Part shown: positions 39,201 through 54,200 of the stretch, piece after piece
Layout of the letters: every line of letters begins with the position of its first letter
Numbering within the stretch: position 1 is the first letter of the stretch
From: Pterobdella sp. o SKG-2022
Lineage: Eukaryota > Annelida > Clitellata > Hirudinida > Piscicolidae
DNA length: 64,000 bases
NCBI GenBank assembly: GCA_964035795.1
Contig: OZ038323.1
Location: forward strand, 9,405,878 to 9,469,877
Direction: 5' to 3'
Translations under genes and position numbers: made by a program
Notes under the pieces: generated by a model
What the model was told of the DNA's origin: nothing
What the model saw: the letters and a program-made list of their open reading frames with translations, nothing else
The model's database searches: none

Positions 39201-42200
39201 CAATGGGGCTGTTTGGGAAGAAGGCTTACTGGAGTGATGGTTGGAACAAGCTGGATATGTTTATTGTGCTTGCTGGGTTAGTGGGTGGGTGGTGTGGAGA
39301 GTGATGCTGGGTTAGTGGGTGGTGTGATGTAATGGGAGGAGACTAGTGCGGTCTTGGTGTGAAGGGTGTTGCTGGGTAGGTGAGGGGTGGTATAGTTTGG
39401 TGTGGTGTAGTGTGGAGGGTGGTGTTGGTGGAGGGGTGATTTGAAGGTGTATTGGTAGGTAGGTGGTGTTAGTAGATATGGATGAGTGGTGGGATGTAAA
39501 TAATGTATGTGGTGTGATAAATACTTTAAGTTTTGACATAATAATTATCAATAAATTCAAACTACTTTTAAAAAATATCAATATCATAAACTCAAAAATA
39601 TCTAATGTTAAAATAACATAACCTCGTCTCAACCTCTTTGAAACGGCTTTCACAGAGTTTTACTCTTGAGGGATGAGAAATAAGAATTAATGTAATTTAT
39701 GGGATTATTTATCAATGGTAACATTAGTTTTGCTCATTGGGATTTATGCAGAGATTGTAGTTTCCATGTTTCTCAACTTGAAGTATGGATTGAGTGAAGG
39801 AAGGTGAAGGTAGATAAATGAGAAATATGGGTTGGGTTTTATTAAAAAAATATTCTGTAATATATATATGTATATATATACAACAAAAACTTTGACACAC
39901 AAACGCACACGCACACAAAAAGATAAAAATTGTCCAAACATCAATCTAGCGCAGATTGATTGTCTAATTTATTCTAATCCACTTTTATGAATCCTATTAC
40001 GTCACATGACCCCCAATGACGTCATAAGTTAATTTTATAGCGCTCATTTTCACGTTTACAAGTGATGGATGCTAACTGGATAAATTTGTATTGAAAAATT
40101 GCTTATGACGCATTTCTTGACTAGAAATCGAACCTTGAACTTTTGGATCTGCAGTCTAGCATAATTATGTGAACATATACGTTTGTCTTTGTAGTTATAG
40201 AGAGACATCATGGTGTCTAGCTTAAATATTTTGTTTAAAAGCTTTAAACCTCATCAAGAAACTAATGCTTTTGATAAATAAATGTATTTAAAGCCCTATA
40301 TAAAGTTATACTCTTCAGAGTGGAAAAATGTCTGAAAACTGCTCATTTTAGACTTTAAAATAGTAATGTGCGGAAGAAAGCTAATTGGACATAAATGGTA
40401 GGTCACTGAGTGCTGGACTAAAGAGTTCATGACTCGTTTATTAAACTGTAATTTATGAAGCTGCATATCAAGGGGAGAGGACTCTATAGTTTCGAAGTTA
40501 GCGCCGCTATGAATTAATTTTGTTGTACTAAAGTGAGTACTGTGATTTTTAAAAATTTATGTAGTATTTTTAAAACTTGATGAAGTTGATAACATAAGAA
40601 CCACAGAGATTAATAAGTTTTCTAAAAACCAGAAATCATTTTTTTTCAACAAATAATTTGTTGCTTCTAATCATTTTTTTGTATCAGAGAGTTATATATT
40701 TTTTTGCTTTTTGTTGACGAACCATTCCCTTGGTTAGCTTCTTTGTTTTTTTTTTCTAACGTGTCAAAACAGTTTGATTGATCGCATGAAAGATCTTCTT
40801 CCTGTTGTTGCTGAACAAAGAATATGCATATTTATGCGCCTATTAAGAGTCTGTTTGTACAATTGAAGTTTATTATTTTTATTATTATTATTTTTTGTAT
40901 TATTATTTTTATTATTATTTTTTTGTATTATTATTTTTATTATTATTTTTTTTTTGTATTATTATTTTTATAATTATTTTTTTTTGTATTATTATTTTTA
41001 TTATTATTTTTTTTGTATTATTATTTTTATTATTATTTTTTTTGTATTATTATTTTTATTATTTTTTTTTTATAATGTAACACGAAGGTTAAGTTATATT
41101 GTTTTATTTTATTGTTATCAGTTCTTAGTATTCAAAAAATTATTTGTTATTAGTCGTGTCATGAACGTTAACCATTTATTTTTGTACTGTTATATATGAA
41201 CGTTTTTCGATTTATTTTTTTAACCCTTCTCCGACATACTCATTTTTTTCTGTTTTGAAATCAATACCAACAAATGTGCTTATGTATGTGTCTAGGTTTT
41301 TTCAACATGAAATTAAATTTCAAAAAAGACAGATAGGCGCAGGCTTGATCCTAAAAGTTGATATATAACAATTTAAATACATTTTCTGCGTTTTTGAATA
41401 ACAAAAATCATGTAAGATCGCAAATAATAAATTGTGTGCATCTATAAATGTCGAAAGAATATGGTTAGTGAAATAAAAAGGCTTGAAGGTACGTAAACAC
41501 TTAGTTAAACGACGAGTTCAAAAATTCACTCAAATCGAGATCTGAGTGAGTATCAATAAAAACTATTGAGACATACATGAGAAAATTGTGACAGGTAGGT
41601 TAGAGGTTCATGGGGAGTTGTTTTTGAAGGAAAATATTCAGGTGAGCAATAGATCAACAAACGCGTTGTGATTGGTAGTGTGGGAAAGAGTACAATGCTT
41701 GTGGGGACATTTTTTGGCAAAAAACTGATATATACGTGTTCAATAATGATGCTATGATAGTTGGCAGTATGTTGTGAGATGAAACAACTCTGACGATGAC
41801 CATGAAGATGATGATGACATGAGCAATAGTAATATAAAAAAAAGCAATTAAAAGCTTCGTTTCAATTAAATTAAATCAAACCATTATGTTTTGTTATAAC
41901 ACGTTAATAAAGACAACAGCAACTAAACGATATTGAAGCGCGCTTAAGGATCGATATATTTTGACTGTTGATAGCGTATGAGTGAGTGGGTAGTCATGGC
42001 AACAGGTACATATAGAAGTGGTTCTACACGGATGACTGGAGAGAAACAAAGCTCCACGGAAGAAAGGAAGACTTGTGTGCTTCTGCAGGTGTTGATGAGT
42101 GTGTGTGGTGAAGGTTGGAGATTTTAAATGGGTGGTGTTGTTTGGTAGTTTTAAGCAGTATTGTATTCAATAAATTTTTTGATAATTCATTTGATAACCA

Positions 42201-45200
42201 CTCTCAAAAACACACTTGTTGATTAGTTTTTTTTGAATTTTGATATTAATGTATGTTTTTTTTACAATTAAATTCAAATTTTAACTTGAAAAGCGACTTA
42301 AAACTCCAGTTTTGCTGAAAACATCATAAGTAGAAGGTCATATGCATCTCCCTTCAAGAGATATTAATGAATATATGATGTGAATGATCTATCAATGAAT
42401 ATAGAATTGTGGAAGTGACCTATTATTTTATGTATGATGAAATGTCATATGTGGAATTATGCAGAAGGTAGAAATGTGAATAATATTGATTGGGAGAATT
42501 TGCTTATTTTGGCGAAAATTTGTTTTGGAGCACTCTTTATTCTTATGCATATGACGGGTTAAAACAAACAGAAATAACAAAAATAAATTAATTAAATTGG
42601 AAAACAAAAAAAAAAAAAGCAAAAAAAAATCAAATAAAAAATAAGCCAGCAAAAAAATGGAACAAAAAAAATCAAAAAAAATTAGCAGTAAAAAGACTGA
42701 GGAAAATAAATTAAATTATGTATTCGCAAAAGTTGATTCCAAGAAAAAAACTTGGAAAACACGAAAATTATGCTGAAACAACTTGATAACAAGTGTTGAA
42801 AACAAAAAACTAAAAAGTTTTTAACAAAAAAAAAAAGTTTCTCAACAAAATAAGCAAGTTTCTCAACAAAATAAGCAAGTTTCTCAACAAAACAAACAAG
42901 GCTTTCAACAAAACAAGCTAATAATAATTCTGAATAGAAAAATAAGGAATTATTGAAAAAGCAATTGATATTACAATATTTCGCATTAATGCTTGCTTTG
43001 TAATGATAATGATCACAATAACATGAATAAAAATATTGATAATAGCAATAGAAATAATAGTAGTATCAGTTATTACATGCATAAAAATAAAATTAAAAAT
43101 GGTTAAAAAAATATATAAAAAAATAATTTTATAGATATTAATCTTCATTGAATATAAACCATTTATTCACATTATTTGATATAACTAATATCATACCCTC
43201 ACCATAATATCTCTGTACATACCATTAGCATTGAATATTTATTTCACACATTCACTACAATAATCTCAAGCTAGGCAATTTGTGTTAACGTCGTGTAATA
43301 AAAATCCGATATCTCAGATGGGACCCAAGATAGTTGCATGTACCACGTGTGTGGCTTCAGTTTAAATATTATCAAATGAAGATTTAATGTATTTATCACA
43401 CATATATTGAGTTTGAGGAAATTCGCTATTTTTTTTTCTGTTTAATAATTCCTTAAGGATTTGTTAAATAGTTTTACATTTGATATTTCATGCGTGAGTA
43501 TTTTATGTTGTTTTAATTTCTTAAATCGGATAAAATAAATATAATAACAAATATTATAATTTTTACCCATAAGTATGATTAAAAATCTTTTCTCATTAAT
43601 TAATTTTTATCATTAAAAAATAAAATTAGTAGTTAATTCATTAAGTTAAATGACACAACTAGTCATAAATTTTCAACTATTAAATAGAGCAAAATAACTA
43701 TAATAGTTGGCCAATAAGAATTTGAAGATTGTGAAATAGTTACCATATTTGACTCTAAGTTCCAAACTATTACTATACACCTATTAGCTTATTATTTATT
43801 TCTAAACTTTCCATTCTATATAAAGAATAGAGTTAAAAATAAAAAGAAAGTTATGAATTCAAGGAATAAAGTTTTTTCCATTCAGATTTATTTTTCGCCA
43901 TTTTTCTTAGTTTCAAAAGATCTTCATGACTGTTTTGTGAAAGGTTTCGGGTTTCTAACTCTTTTTTCAGTGCAGCTGGTAATGTTGTTTCTGGTCTTTC
44001 TGGAAGAGGTTTAGGTGTAGACATTTAATAGTTGTCCATTATACCTATAAGCTAGTCATAAAAAAATAAAAACTCGATTTTTATTAATGAATCAACTAAT
44101 ATTTCCAAATAACTTGTTAATGAATAGAAAATTATTTTAATTAGACCTCAGCTGTTTTTGAGGTTATACAAATTGATATCCTTAATAGTTTACGAAATAT
44201 TGATAACATTATAAGCTGTTTTGTGCGCTAAAAATTTTTGGCTTATTTTATTGTTGTTATTAGTATTATTATTTTCACCTCAAATTCATATTATAAAAAT
44301 CCACCACACCCACACCACACTACATTCACCCCTACCCCTACCACACAGAGCAGTGGAGTACTGCATAGACTCACAGAACTTCAACTTGAGTGCCATCAGA
44401 ACCATAAGGGTGCTAAGGCCTCTTAGGGCTATCAATAGAATCCCCAGTGAGTTTTCATGTTTGCTTTTTTTATTTTTTGTTGTTTTGTTTTTCAGTGTTT
44501 TTGTTTTTTCGAGGTTGTTTTCTTTTTTTAATTTTGTTGTTGCTTTTTCATATTCATCACCGGTTATTATATTTTTAATTAGTTTCCTATTTTATTATAC
44601 TTATATTATTGAATTATTGTTAATTATTAATTAAATGCAATATTCATATACATTTACCGATAATGTCATCGTAGTTATCATATTTTCATATTCTAATCGT
44701 TTCATATTACAAATAATCTTCCCTTCCTTTTGAACACCGTTCACCAAAAACAACGCCACACACCGGTATTGTTGCTCTGTTTAAAAGAGCATTCACCCAC
44801 GCTAACATTGAAACAAAAAAAATCAATGAAAAAATATATTTCTTTCAAACAATTGTAAACTTCCATTGACCTTACAGGGATGCCAATTTAAATAAAACTA
44901 AAATAATTTCATAAAACTTAACAAATAAGAAGAAGAAATAGTGTATGAAGAGTAAACAAAATGGAAACGGAAATGGAATCGTCATGAAATGAATGAAGCA
45001 AGTTGAAGGTTTATTTTTGTGCTAAGTTTATATTAGTTCTGCTTGGAATCTTAAGGATTGCTCTTATTATACAAAAGTAATTTTTTCAAAATGATAATCA
45101 AAATCATGAATCAGATAATAAATTGAATATATAATATTAATTGAATGATAATAAAAAACGGTAGAGGTTTTAGAAAGGTTTATTTAAAACAAATATAAAT

Positions 45201-48200
45201 GAAGTTAAAATTTTAATTTTAAAAAACATAAAAAAATAAATTTGAAAAATATTCAGTTTACAATGGAAAAATTATTTCTTTGGAAAAATTTTTGAAGGAA
45301 TAGAAAAATTGAATTTGGAAACGAAAAATTTTTTCAAAAAAACTGAACCTTAAATAATTAAAGGAAAAAAGTATTCTTTTTTTTTTATTATTGAAAAAAT
45401 ATTCATAATTAATTAATTATTCCATTATTAGTATTGAAAACCCCAAACAACACAAAAACTCTCATAGGGCAGCGTCTTTAGTATATTTTTGTCACGAAAG
45501 CTTTCTTTTGCCTTTTGTCCTTTGTTTTTTGACTCCAAACTCAAACGAAAATTTATTTAATTAATGGTCTTGAGAAAATTCTGAAATTTTTTCCCATGTT
45601 TCATTCGATATTCAACTACGCTGTTTCGAATCCTAATTATTTTATGTTTTCTTAATTTTTCAGCTCTTTCTCCTACTACTATTATTGTTGTTCTTGTTAT
45701 TGTTATCACTATTATTATTACTGTTATTACTGTTATTTTTTTAGTTTTTAATAATGTTATCTGTGTTTATTTTAATATAAATTTTTAAAATTTTTTGTCA
45801 CTATTGAATATTCTTTTTTAACCTCTAAGATTTTAAAAAATCTTCAAAATTATTTTTGATTGAATTTATTTGTGAATTATTTATTCATATTGTTATTGTA
45901 TTCATGAATAAATTAATTTTTTTGCGTCATTTTTCATTGCAAAAAAACTTTGTTAGAAAAATAAAAAATATATATACAATAAAAATTGCTTAAAAATCAA
46001 CATAATAGATTTATTCTTCTCCATTATTGCTATTGTTTTTCAAAATCCTCATTATTTTTACTTTTTAAACTTATCATTCTATTATTTTTCATTATTTTAT
46101 CATTACTAATATAACAACTATTTACAGCATTATTCTTATCATTACTCTTATAAAACTTTTTTAGCACAGTATGCATTTGCTACAGAGGCGCTTAAGAACA
46201 TAATACAAACGTAGCATTTTAACTAATGTAAATCAAACTGGTAAAACCCTATAACGATGATTACTAGTAAAACGTGCTGTCTCATAATAGAAGGATTATC
46301 AATATTGGAACCCTAATCTAAACCATTCTTATACTTTCCTTATCAACGGCACTTCGAATTTTTTTTTCAACTAAGTTTATATAAATGGAAAACTGTTATT
46401 ATAAAATCCATAATAGTTTTTAAAGTATTCTTCGAAGTTTTAAAGAAAAAGTTTGAACCCATCTTTCACACCTAATACCTATTATTTTTGATCAAATGGA
46501 ACCTTAACTAGAAGCAGGATGTTCTAGTGGTAGTTAAAACCTTAAATAAATGACTCTTGAGAAAACAGAACCGAACAGTCAATCACAATAACTGTATCAT
46601 TAAAAGTGCAGTAATGAAATCATACATCGGTTTTTGTGTGGTTTGAAACGCCTACCAAAAACCAACTACTAAACAAACTATATAACAAGTACCCTAACGT
46701 GGAATCGAACTCGGTAATTTTAGCTTCAATAGGTTAATCATAAAAATAAGATATAGTTAAATCTAATTGTTAACAGTCTGATAATTCAATCATAGCAGGA
46801 AAGTTCAACATTGAAGAAGGTCACATTTTGATTGTTACACTACCGGTGCCATTGGACATAGAAAACCATTTTATTATTTATTCATGGCTAATGTCTTATT
46901 ATCCTTCTCTGTTAATTCCCTTCAAATTTTTTATCTTTAATGTATATTAATAATCATTCTTTTTAAAATGTTGTTTTGTCTCCAACTAGCATCTTGTCCT
47001 ATCAAATACTGATGCAACAAATGTACATGATATTGCTGGGTGGTTGAAGAAATTAATGATTGTTGCTTTTAGTTTTCATGTAACTCACCTAATAACAACC
47101 AACCTCACCATATCACAGTTTACCACCTTCACACTACACCACACCACTTCCACACCACCCCAAAACCACACTACTTCCCCCCCACTTTATCTAACACCGA
47201 TCGACCCTTCCACCACACCATTGTCTTACATTACACCACATCACCCAGGTATGAGAATTTTAGTAATGCTACTTTTGGACACACTACCAATGCTGGGAAA
47301 TGTGCTTCTCTTGTGCTTCTTTATCTACTTCATCTTCGGTATTGTGGCAGTTCAGCTGTGGTCAGGACTTTTGAGGCAAAGATGCGTTTTGAAGCTGCCT
47401 GAAAATGTAACCATTGAAGGGTGAGTTTTTGTGTTTTGTGTGTGCGGGTGTTTTTGCGTGTGTTGTTTACGTTCGCGCACGTGTGTTGATATGTGTGAAA
47501 AAAGATGAGAAAAATGATTGAAGTTTTAGTTTGTTGGTGCGTGTAAAAAAGTGGTGTTCTGTGCAAGTGATGGCACGTCTGTGAGGTTGGTACGGGTGAG
47601 TAGAGATGTTTGAATAAGCTGGTCTTTGATGGAATTTTATGTTGTTTTTAAATTATACTTGAATTTTTTTTTGTGTGTGTGTGTGGGGTTTATGGCGTTA
47701 AACATGGTGTTTATATTGTTAATTATAGTTTGATTGATGTTAGAATGAATGTAATTGAATTTTTGATTCTGGAAGTTGAAAAAACATTCGAAACTGCAAT
47801 GTGTGAAAGTAACAAAAACAAACGAAAAAATTAAATAATGTTGGAAAAGTCGATAAAAAAGAAAACGAAGTAAAAATTACGCTGAGAAATTTCATTTGGA
47901 AAAATAAATGATAATGAAGAGAAAAAACGTGAAGAGATCCCACGGGAAGCTGTGTTGATTATTGCCTTGAAGAATATAATTATTTTCACTTTATACTTTC
48001 CAGACTTTTGCGTAAAAATTTGTCAAAGTTTTCTGTAATTTTCCATAAAGTTTATGTAAGAATGTAATCAAAAATGGCTGAAATTTGATTTATTTTGTTT
48101 TTGAGAGACAAAATTGAAAACATCGTGTGATTTTCACATGCAAAAAAAATCATTGTTTGAACTTGTGTTTTACAAAAGAAATTGTCACGCGGAGCCATAA

Positions 48201-51200
48201 ATCAAAATGAAATTACAAAAAAATCGAGAGAAAATATTTTTCCACTCATAAACCCTTGAAATGCTCAATTAATGCTGACGTTTTGATGTAGTCTAAGTGG
48301 GTCGCGCTCGAAAATAATGTCAAAACTCGATTTATTTAAGATGAAACTGATAAAAACCTTTCCAAATTTTTTCCACCCAGATATTGTGATATGTTTTATT
48401 ATTGATGTTATCATACACACCCTGAAAGAGAGGGAAGAATGCATATCAAAATAGTGGCACAAAAAACTTATAGGATTTCGACAACAAACTACCATAAAAC
48501 CACCAGCTTCAGGAATTATAGAAACAATCATAACCCAATTTTGCCTGGAATAGCTTGAAAAATGCCAAACGTTGAAGATGAAAAAGTGAGTGATACTTAA
48601 GCTGCATTACTGTCACAAAATGAAAGCTACGGTAGTATTACCGCCAGAACGACATTTTTGATCTACTATTAGTTTTCAAGTATTGATTTAAGACTGGCTG
48701 TTTTTTATGGCAATGAAGTTTTTTTTTGAAGAAAATAATAGCTTGTACATGTAAAAGTATTTGAATTATTTTTTTCTTCATTATAAAACTAATAGTGGTT
48801 TCAGAATCAGTATAAATAAAAGTGAAATATAGCAATACATCAAAATAATAAAAGTTCAAGTGAGATTGAATTCGGGATTATTAAAAAAAAGAACGAGAAA
48901 ATAAAAATAAACTGAATAGAACCTAAAAAATACAAATTGAGCCATTATAACTGAAAAATAATTAAAAAACAGAAAAACAGCAAAAAAATGCTAAAAACAA
49001 AAACCATAAATAAAAAAAACAAAAATAAAAACATCAACAACACTAATAATAAATAATGAAATAGTGACAGAAAAAAATAAAAATGAAAATAAAAAAAATA
49101 ATATCAGTAAGACTAATAATGATAAAGATAGAAAGATATCAAAGGATGCAGGCAAGTAGAAAGAATAATGTTAAGCTTAGAGAGATAAGCAAACAAGGCA
49201 CCATGACTGACATATCAGTATGCGCATGTGCACAAACAATTAAAAAAGAATATCAATATTATAATAAGAAATTGGTATTATTTTTTTTGTTGATGTAAAT
49301 ATTTTTATTATTATTGTTGTTGTTATAGAAATCAATTTGAATGGATATATACAATAATTTATTTCATAAGTATTCAGTGTTATACTTATCTTTGCATTTA
49401 AGATAATTTTTGCTTTTTATTTTTTTGTGATACTACTGTCAATGATAAAGAACCTCATGATAAAATTATATTAATATTTTTTATTGATATTTCAATCAAT
49501 TTTTCAGTTTTATTTATTATTTATTTATTATTTATTTATTTATTATTTATTTATTTATTATTTATTTATTTATTATTTATTTATTTATTATTTATTTATT
49601 TATTATTTATTTATTTATTATTTATTTATTTATTATTTATTTATTTATTATTTATTTATTTATTATTTATTTATTTATTATTTATTTATTTATTATTTAT
49701 TTATTTATTATTTATTTATTTATTATTTATTTATTTATTATTTATTTATTTATTATTTATTTATTTATTATTTATTTATTTATTATTTATTAAATATTTA
49801 TTTATTTATTATTTATTTATTATTTATTTATTATTTATTTATTATTTATTTATTATTTATTTATTATTTATTTATTTATTATTTATTTATTTATTATTTA
49901 TTTATTATTTATTTATTTATTATTTATTTATTTATTATTTATTTATTTATTATTTATTTATTTATTATTTTTTTATGCTATTAATTTTTTTTGATTACAT
50001 ATGGGATGAAAAAAAAACATAAAATTGATTTTTCTTTTTAAAGACTTGATAGTTCGTGAACTCAGAAAAAATTATTCATAAAAATAAAACAATGGTTCTT
50101 TGCATGAATTAAAGGATAAAATAACAATTAGAAAAAATAAAATTATTGAAAATATAATAACATAACGAAGGAATAAGTTTAAAAAAGTATAAAAGAAATA
50201 ATAATGGGATAGAATTGCATCAAAAATAGAACAAAAAAAAACTACTACGAATTTTTTTTATAGTTAAACATTCAAAAAAAATAAAAAAATCAAATAATAA
50301 TTTAATGAAAACAAAGTATTATTGAAAACAGGGATTGGCATCATGAATGACTGCATGTGATATATGGTGAGCAACAGAAAGCCAAAGTAACTGTAAAAAA
50401 TGGTGAAATAAACGGTAGATAAATATGGGAATTTTACTTTATTTACATTGTTATACATAGATGAGTTTTGTTTTATAAATAGCTTGCATTTGTGAGTACT
50501 ATCAAAATGAATAAGCGGTTCTATTTGAGAAATAAAAAATGGATGAACAAATAAATTTATTTATAATAAAAATAAAATTAATTCATTAATATATGGAAAA
50601 AACATGGATAAAGCTTAACATTTTATAAATAAAACAAAAAAATTGATGAATATATGAAAAATATAACAAATAAAAATACAAAGACAAATAATCTCAAATA
50701 TGTATAAAAAACAAACAAACGCACATAGATATATGAAAAAAGTTGGGCCAATATTTGCATGGAAGGCAGCGGATGGATGAGTGCTGCATTCTTATAGTCA
50801 GTCTCGAGCATTTGCACTATTCAGCTGGATATTTTGGAGGAATGGGGTCGTTTTGTGGTGTTTTTTTTTGTTTAGAGGTTTTATTTTTTTTTATTTGTGT
50901 TGTTTTATAAATGTTTTTCTTTTTTCCAATGTTTTTTTTTGTTGCAGTTTTTTTTATAATTTATTCATTTGAGTTTGTTTATTGAAAATAAAAAAAAAAA
51001 TTAAAAAATTAAAAATAAATCGAAAAACATTTTGAATGAATCATGAATATTAAGGGGAGAATTAAAGATATTTCAAAAGATTGTTGGAATTGCTTGATGC
51101 ATGTACTTTTATTTTTAAAAAGCATTTTCCTCTTTGAATTATTGTCATTTTTACATGGGAAATAATTCTTTCCATCAACTTCTTGAACCTCAAACACTTT

Positions 51201-54200
51201 ATTTAGGTTTGCATTAAAAACTTCAATTCAACCAAAAAAGTTATAAATTAATGTTAAAAAATAAACAGAATAGCATCTCAAATAAAACGCTAAATAAACA
51301 CACAACCCAATATATTCATTAAAATAAACTAAAACCAGTCTTCAATAACTTTCAAATACAGCGCTAAAAAAAGGAAAAAAAATCAAAACTTCAGGCACAC
51401 TGCAAGCTCAATTATTAATCAATTTACCACCCAAAGATTCTAATATCAATCATACAGAATGGAACGTTCTTTGCTTTAATTCACCACTATTCTTCATGTC
51501 ACTCTATGTGTACTTCTATGTTTGTTTGAATGTTTATGTGTACATTTTTTAAAGTATCTTTTCAAATTTTGGGATATGAACAGTATTATTCGAGTTTTTT
51601 ATTTTGACGAAATTTTTTGTTACATTCTATATCCTCATCAGGTAACCAATTCGTCAAAATAAAAAAATTCAACTACTCGTGTTTTTATGATTCAAAATTT
51701 GGAAGCTAATTATTTATAACATCAAAATTTTTTTACATCTATCTAATTTATATATATATAAACATATGCAAGCATATGATTTAATACTTTCTGAAGACAT
51801 CTTACCTGTATCTTTATATACCGCATATTTTAAGTTTAATCTCTATCTTTGAGCATTCAATCAAAAATAATTTTCTTATTTTCATATCAATGTATTGACA
51901 GGCGTAACCTCAATGCATTTGTATGTAGCAGTTTTTTATATGGGTATTCACCATATGAATTTATGTATTCACCCATCACATGTTTAATCGGTATTCATCA
52001 AATAAATTGGTATACGCCCATCCAGGTTTAATCTCCCGAGTTACTACATCGACGAAGAGAAGGACTTCATCTGCAGCATGCCAGGAGATCAGGGCATATG
52101 TAGGTGTTCAGACATCCCTGCCTACCAGATCAACAACCAAAAATGCCGGCTGCCTGTGCTCTCCAATCACCATTACCACTTCGATCAACACACCACACGC
52201 TTCCTTGCCATCCCTCAAAAACATAAGAAATTTAAAGAAGAATACGTCTTCATGAAAAACTCTTTGCAACGCCATAAAAGACAAAAAATTAATCTTATAG
52301 ACAGTAATCTTCTGAACATAAATCCCTCAAATCACACACCCAAGAACAACAAGGCCCACCAAGATTCTTTCAAGAGCATCTCCAGCCCTATCTACCACAG
52401 CCTCAACGACTTCAGCAGCAACACAAGTGAATGCATCAATTGGAACAGATACTACACAGACTGCCAAGCCGTGGGAGACAACCCGTTCCAGGGTGCCATT
52501 TCCTTCGACAACATCGGGCTAGCATGGATCGTCATCTTTCAAGTTTGTGCTATTATGTATTCAAATCGCTTCGAGCGCAACAGAAAAAGTGCCGTTAAAT
52601 TGATTTATTATTTCTAAGTTTGTTTCATTGTTTTTTTTTAGTATCAAATAAAGAATGTTTCACTTGTTGCGTATGTATATGATTGAGAGTGGCACCTTGG
52701 ACACCTGTGTCATGCAAAAACTGTGCAAGATTGTCTCAGAATCAAATCCTATTTGAAACTTTCGGTTCTACGACAGTTGAAAGTGATACTTCAATGAAAA
52801 TAATAGTTATAACATCCAATGATTTGTTTTAATTTGATGAATTGTTTTTGCATCATGAATGGCACTGTAATTTTTAAAAGAACAACTTTTGAGCTGTTTA
52901 AAATTTCGGTTGTTTTCTTCATGGCTGATTTGAATCTAAAATTTGAATTTTTTCTGAAAAATTTTCATACGTTTATTCAAGAAAGCGTTTTATATATTAG
53001 TTGGATTCATTATGGAAATGGTGGACTTCACATATTGCAAAGATCGCTCGCAACATTGCTTTTCAATTTGCTACTTAGTTTAGTTAGGCGTTCTAATCTC
53101 GAAAGACATTCATTTTGTAAAAAGTTGAAAGATCAAAATAAATTTGATTTTTTGTCGAAAAATGTAGAAGGAACGAGCCATTTATTTTGAAATGAAATTA
53201 ATGATATAAAGTTTGGGAGTTGTAAAAAATGTAATCATGAGTGGAAAAAGATTAAAAAACTCTAAAAACCTCCACGCGCCACGAATTTGAGGTGGATGAG
53301 AAGTTGATTTTGAAAAGGATTTTATCATTACTATGGGAATAATGGAAAAAAATTCGAAAAACTGCAAAATGCAATGTATGAAATAACAATAATGTATAAT
53401 TGTGTAGCTAATCTATACATTCATCTTTATGTTCGTTTTTGGCCAGAATACGACCAAAAGTCAAAAAGAAATTTCTTTTCCACTAATATTTGTAAAGAAG
53501 AAAAGCTGTAGGAAAGTTTCATACGAAAATGCACATTTTATTTTATAAAAACAGCAAAAATTAGCGGCCAAAAATGAGAGTATTTGCAGGAGAATAATTG
53601 CATACTTATATATAAGAATCCCTATAAGGAATTTTTGTATACGCATTACTCTTCTTTTGAATGCCGAGTTGTGACTTTTAATATCGGTAGTACCTTAGAA
53701 ATGTTGTATACTGGTATAGAGATACAAAAAAATTATATGCACAACTTGAAGTATCATATACAATTTAGAAACTTTCTGATGTTAAATTTAAAAAACGGAT
53801 CAACTAAAATTAGAGAGAGATTATGGTAGTTCTCAAATCGACTAAAACTGAAGGATGGATCAAAGCTTATTACATTCCATAAAGACAGGTTTGAATGATG
53901 AATATTTCAAGAAGTATATGGCAGCCATGCCTTGCCAAACTGTTCCATGCTACTTCTGATAGACGGCGTCCATCAACATTTTTATTATTTTCAAGTGACT
54001 TGCTCCATGCATTAACTTCACTTTTATGTTCTTCTTAATGAATATTTTTATCTTGCTAAGTCACTCATTTTTGGCATTCTTAGGCTTCTTACAAAGTCAT
54101 GAAGAGTCTTTAAGAAAGCCTTCTTTTTATGCATTCAAAAGGTCTGAAAACTTAACGCCACTATAATTCTGCTATTGCTTTGTATCGCACCCGAGACTTT

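Larger units (their letters stand above)
39277..44348 (+). other. Cav3 intron 3, 5.1 kb
   Basis: Contains a perfect TGACGTCA (40017-40024), a GCGCTATA core on the minus strand (40036-40043), an AT minisatellite (40870-41072) and a minus-strand 57-codon ORF (43851-44024). Much of 42580-42910 is A-rich with repeated TTTCTCAACAAAA units. Confidence 0.6.

Noticed and set aside
46680..46720. GGAATCGAACTCGG resembling a tRNA T-arm on the minus strand
   Set aside because: The T-stem does not pair and no A box lies at the right distance.
49484..49984. 166-codon frame with a five-residue repeat
   Set aside because: It is the TTATTTA array inside an intron.
52819..53190. 123-codon frame in a Cav3 intron
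   Set aside because: AT-rich Phe/Leu/Asn composition typical of chance frames; no family seen.
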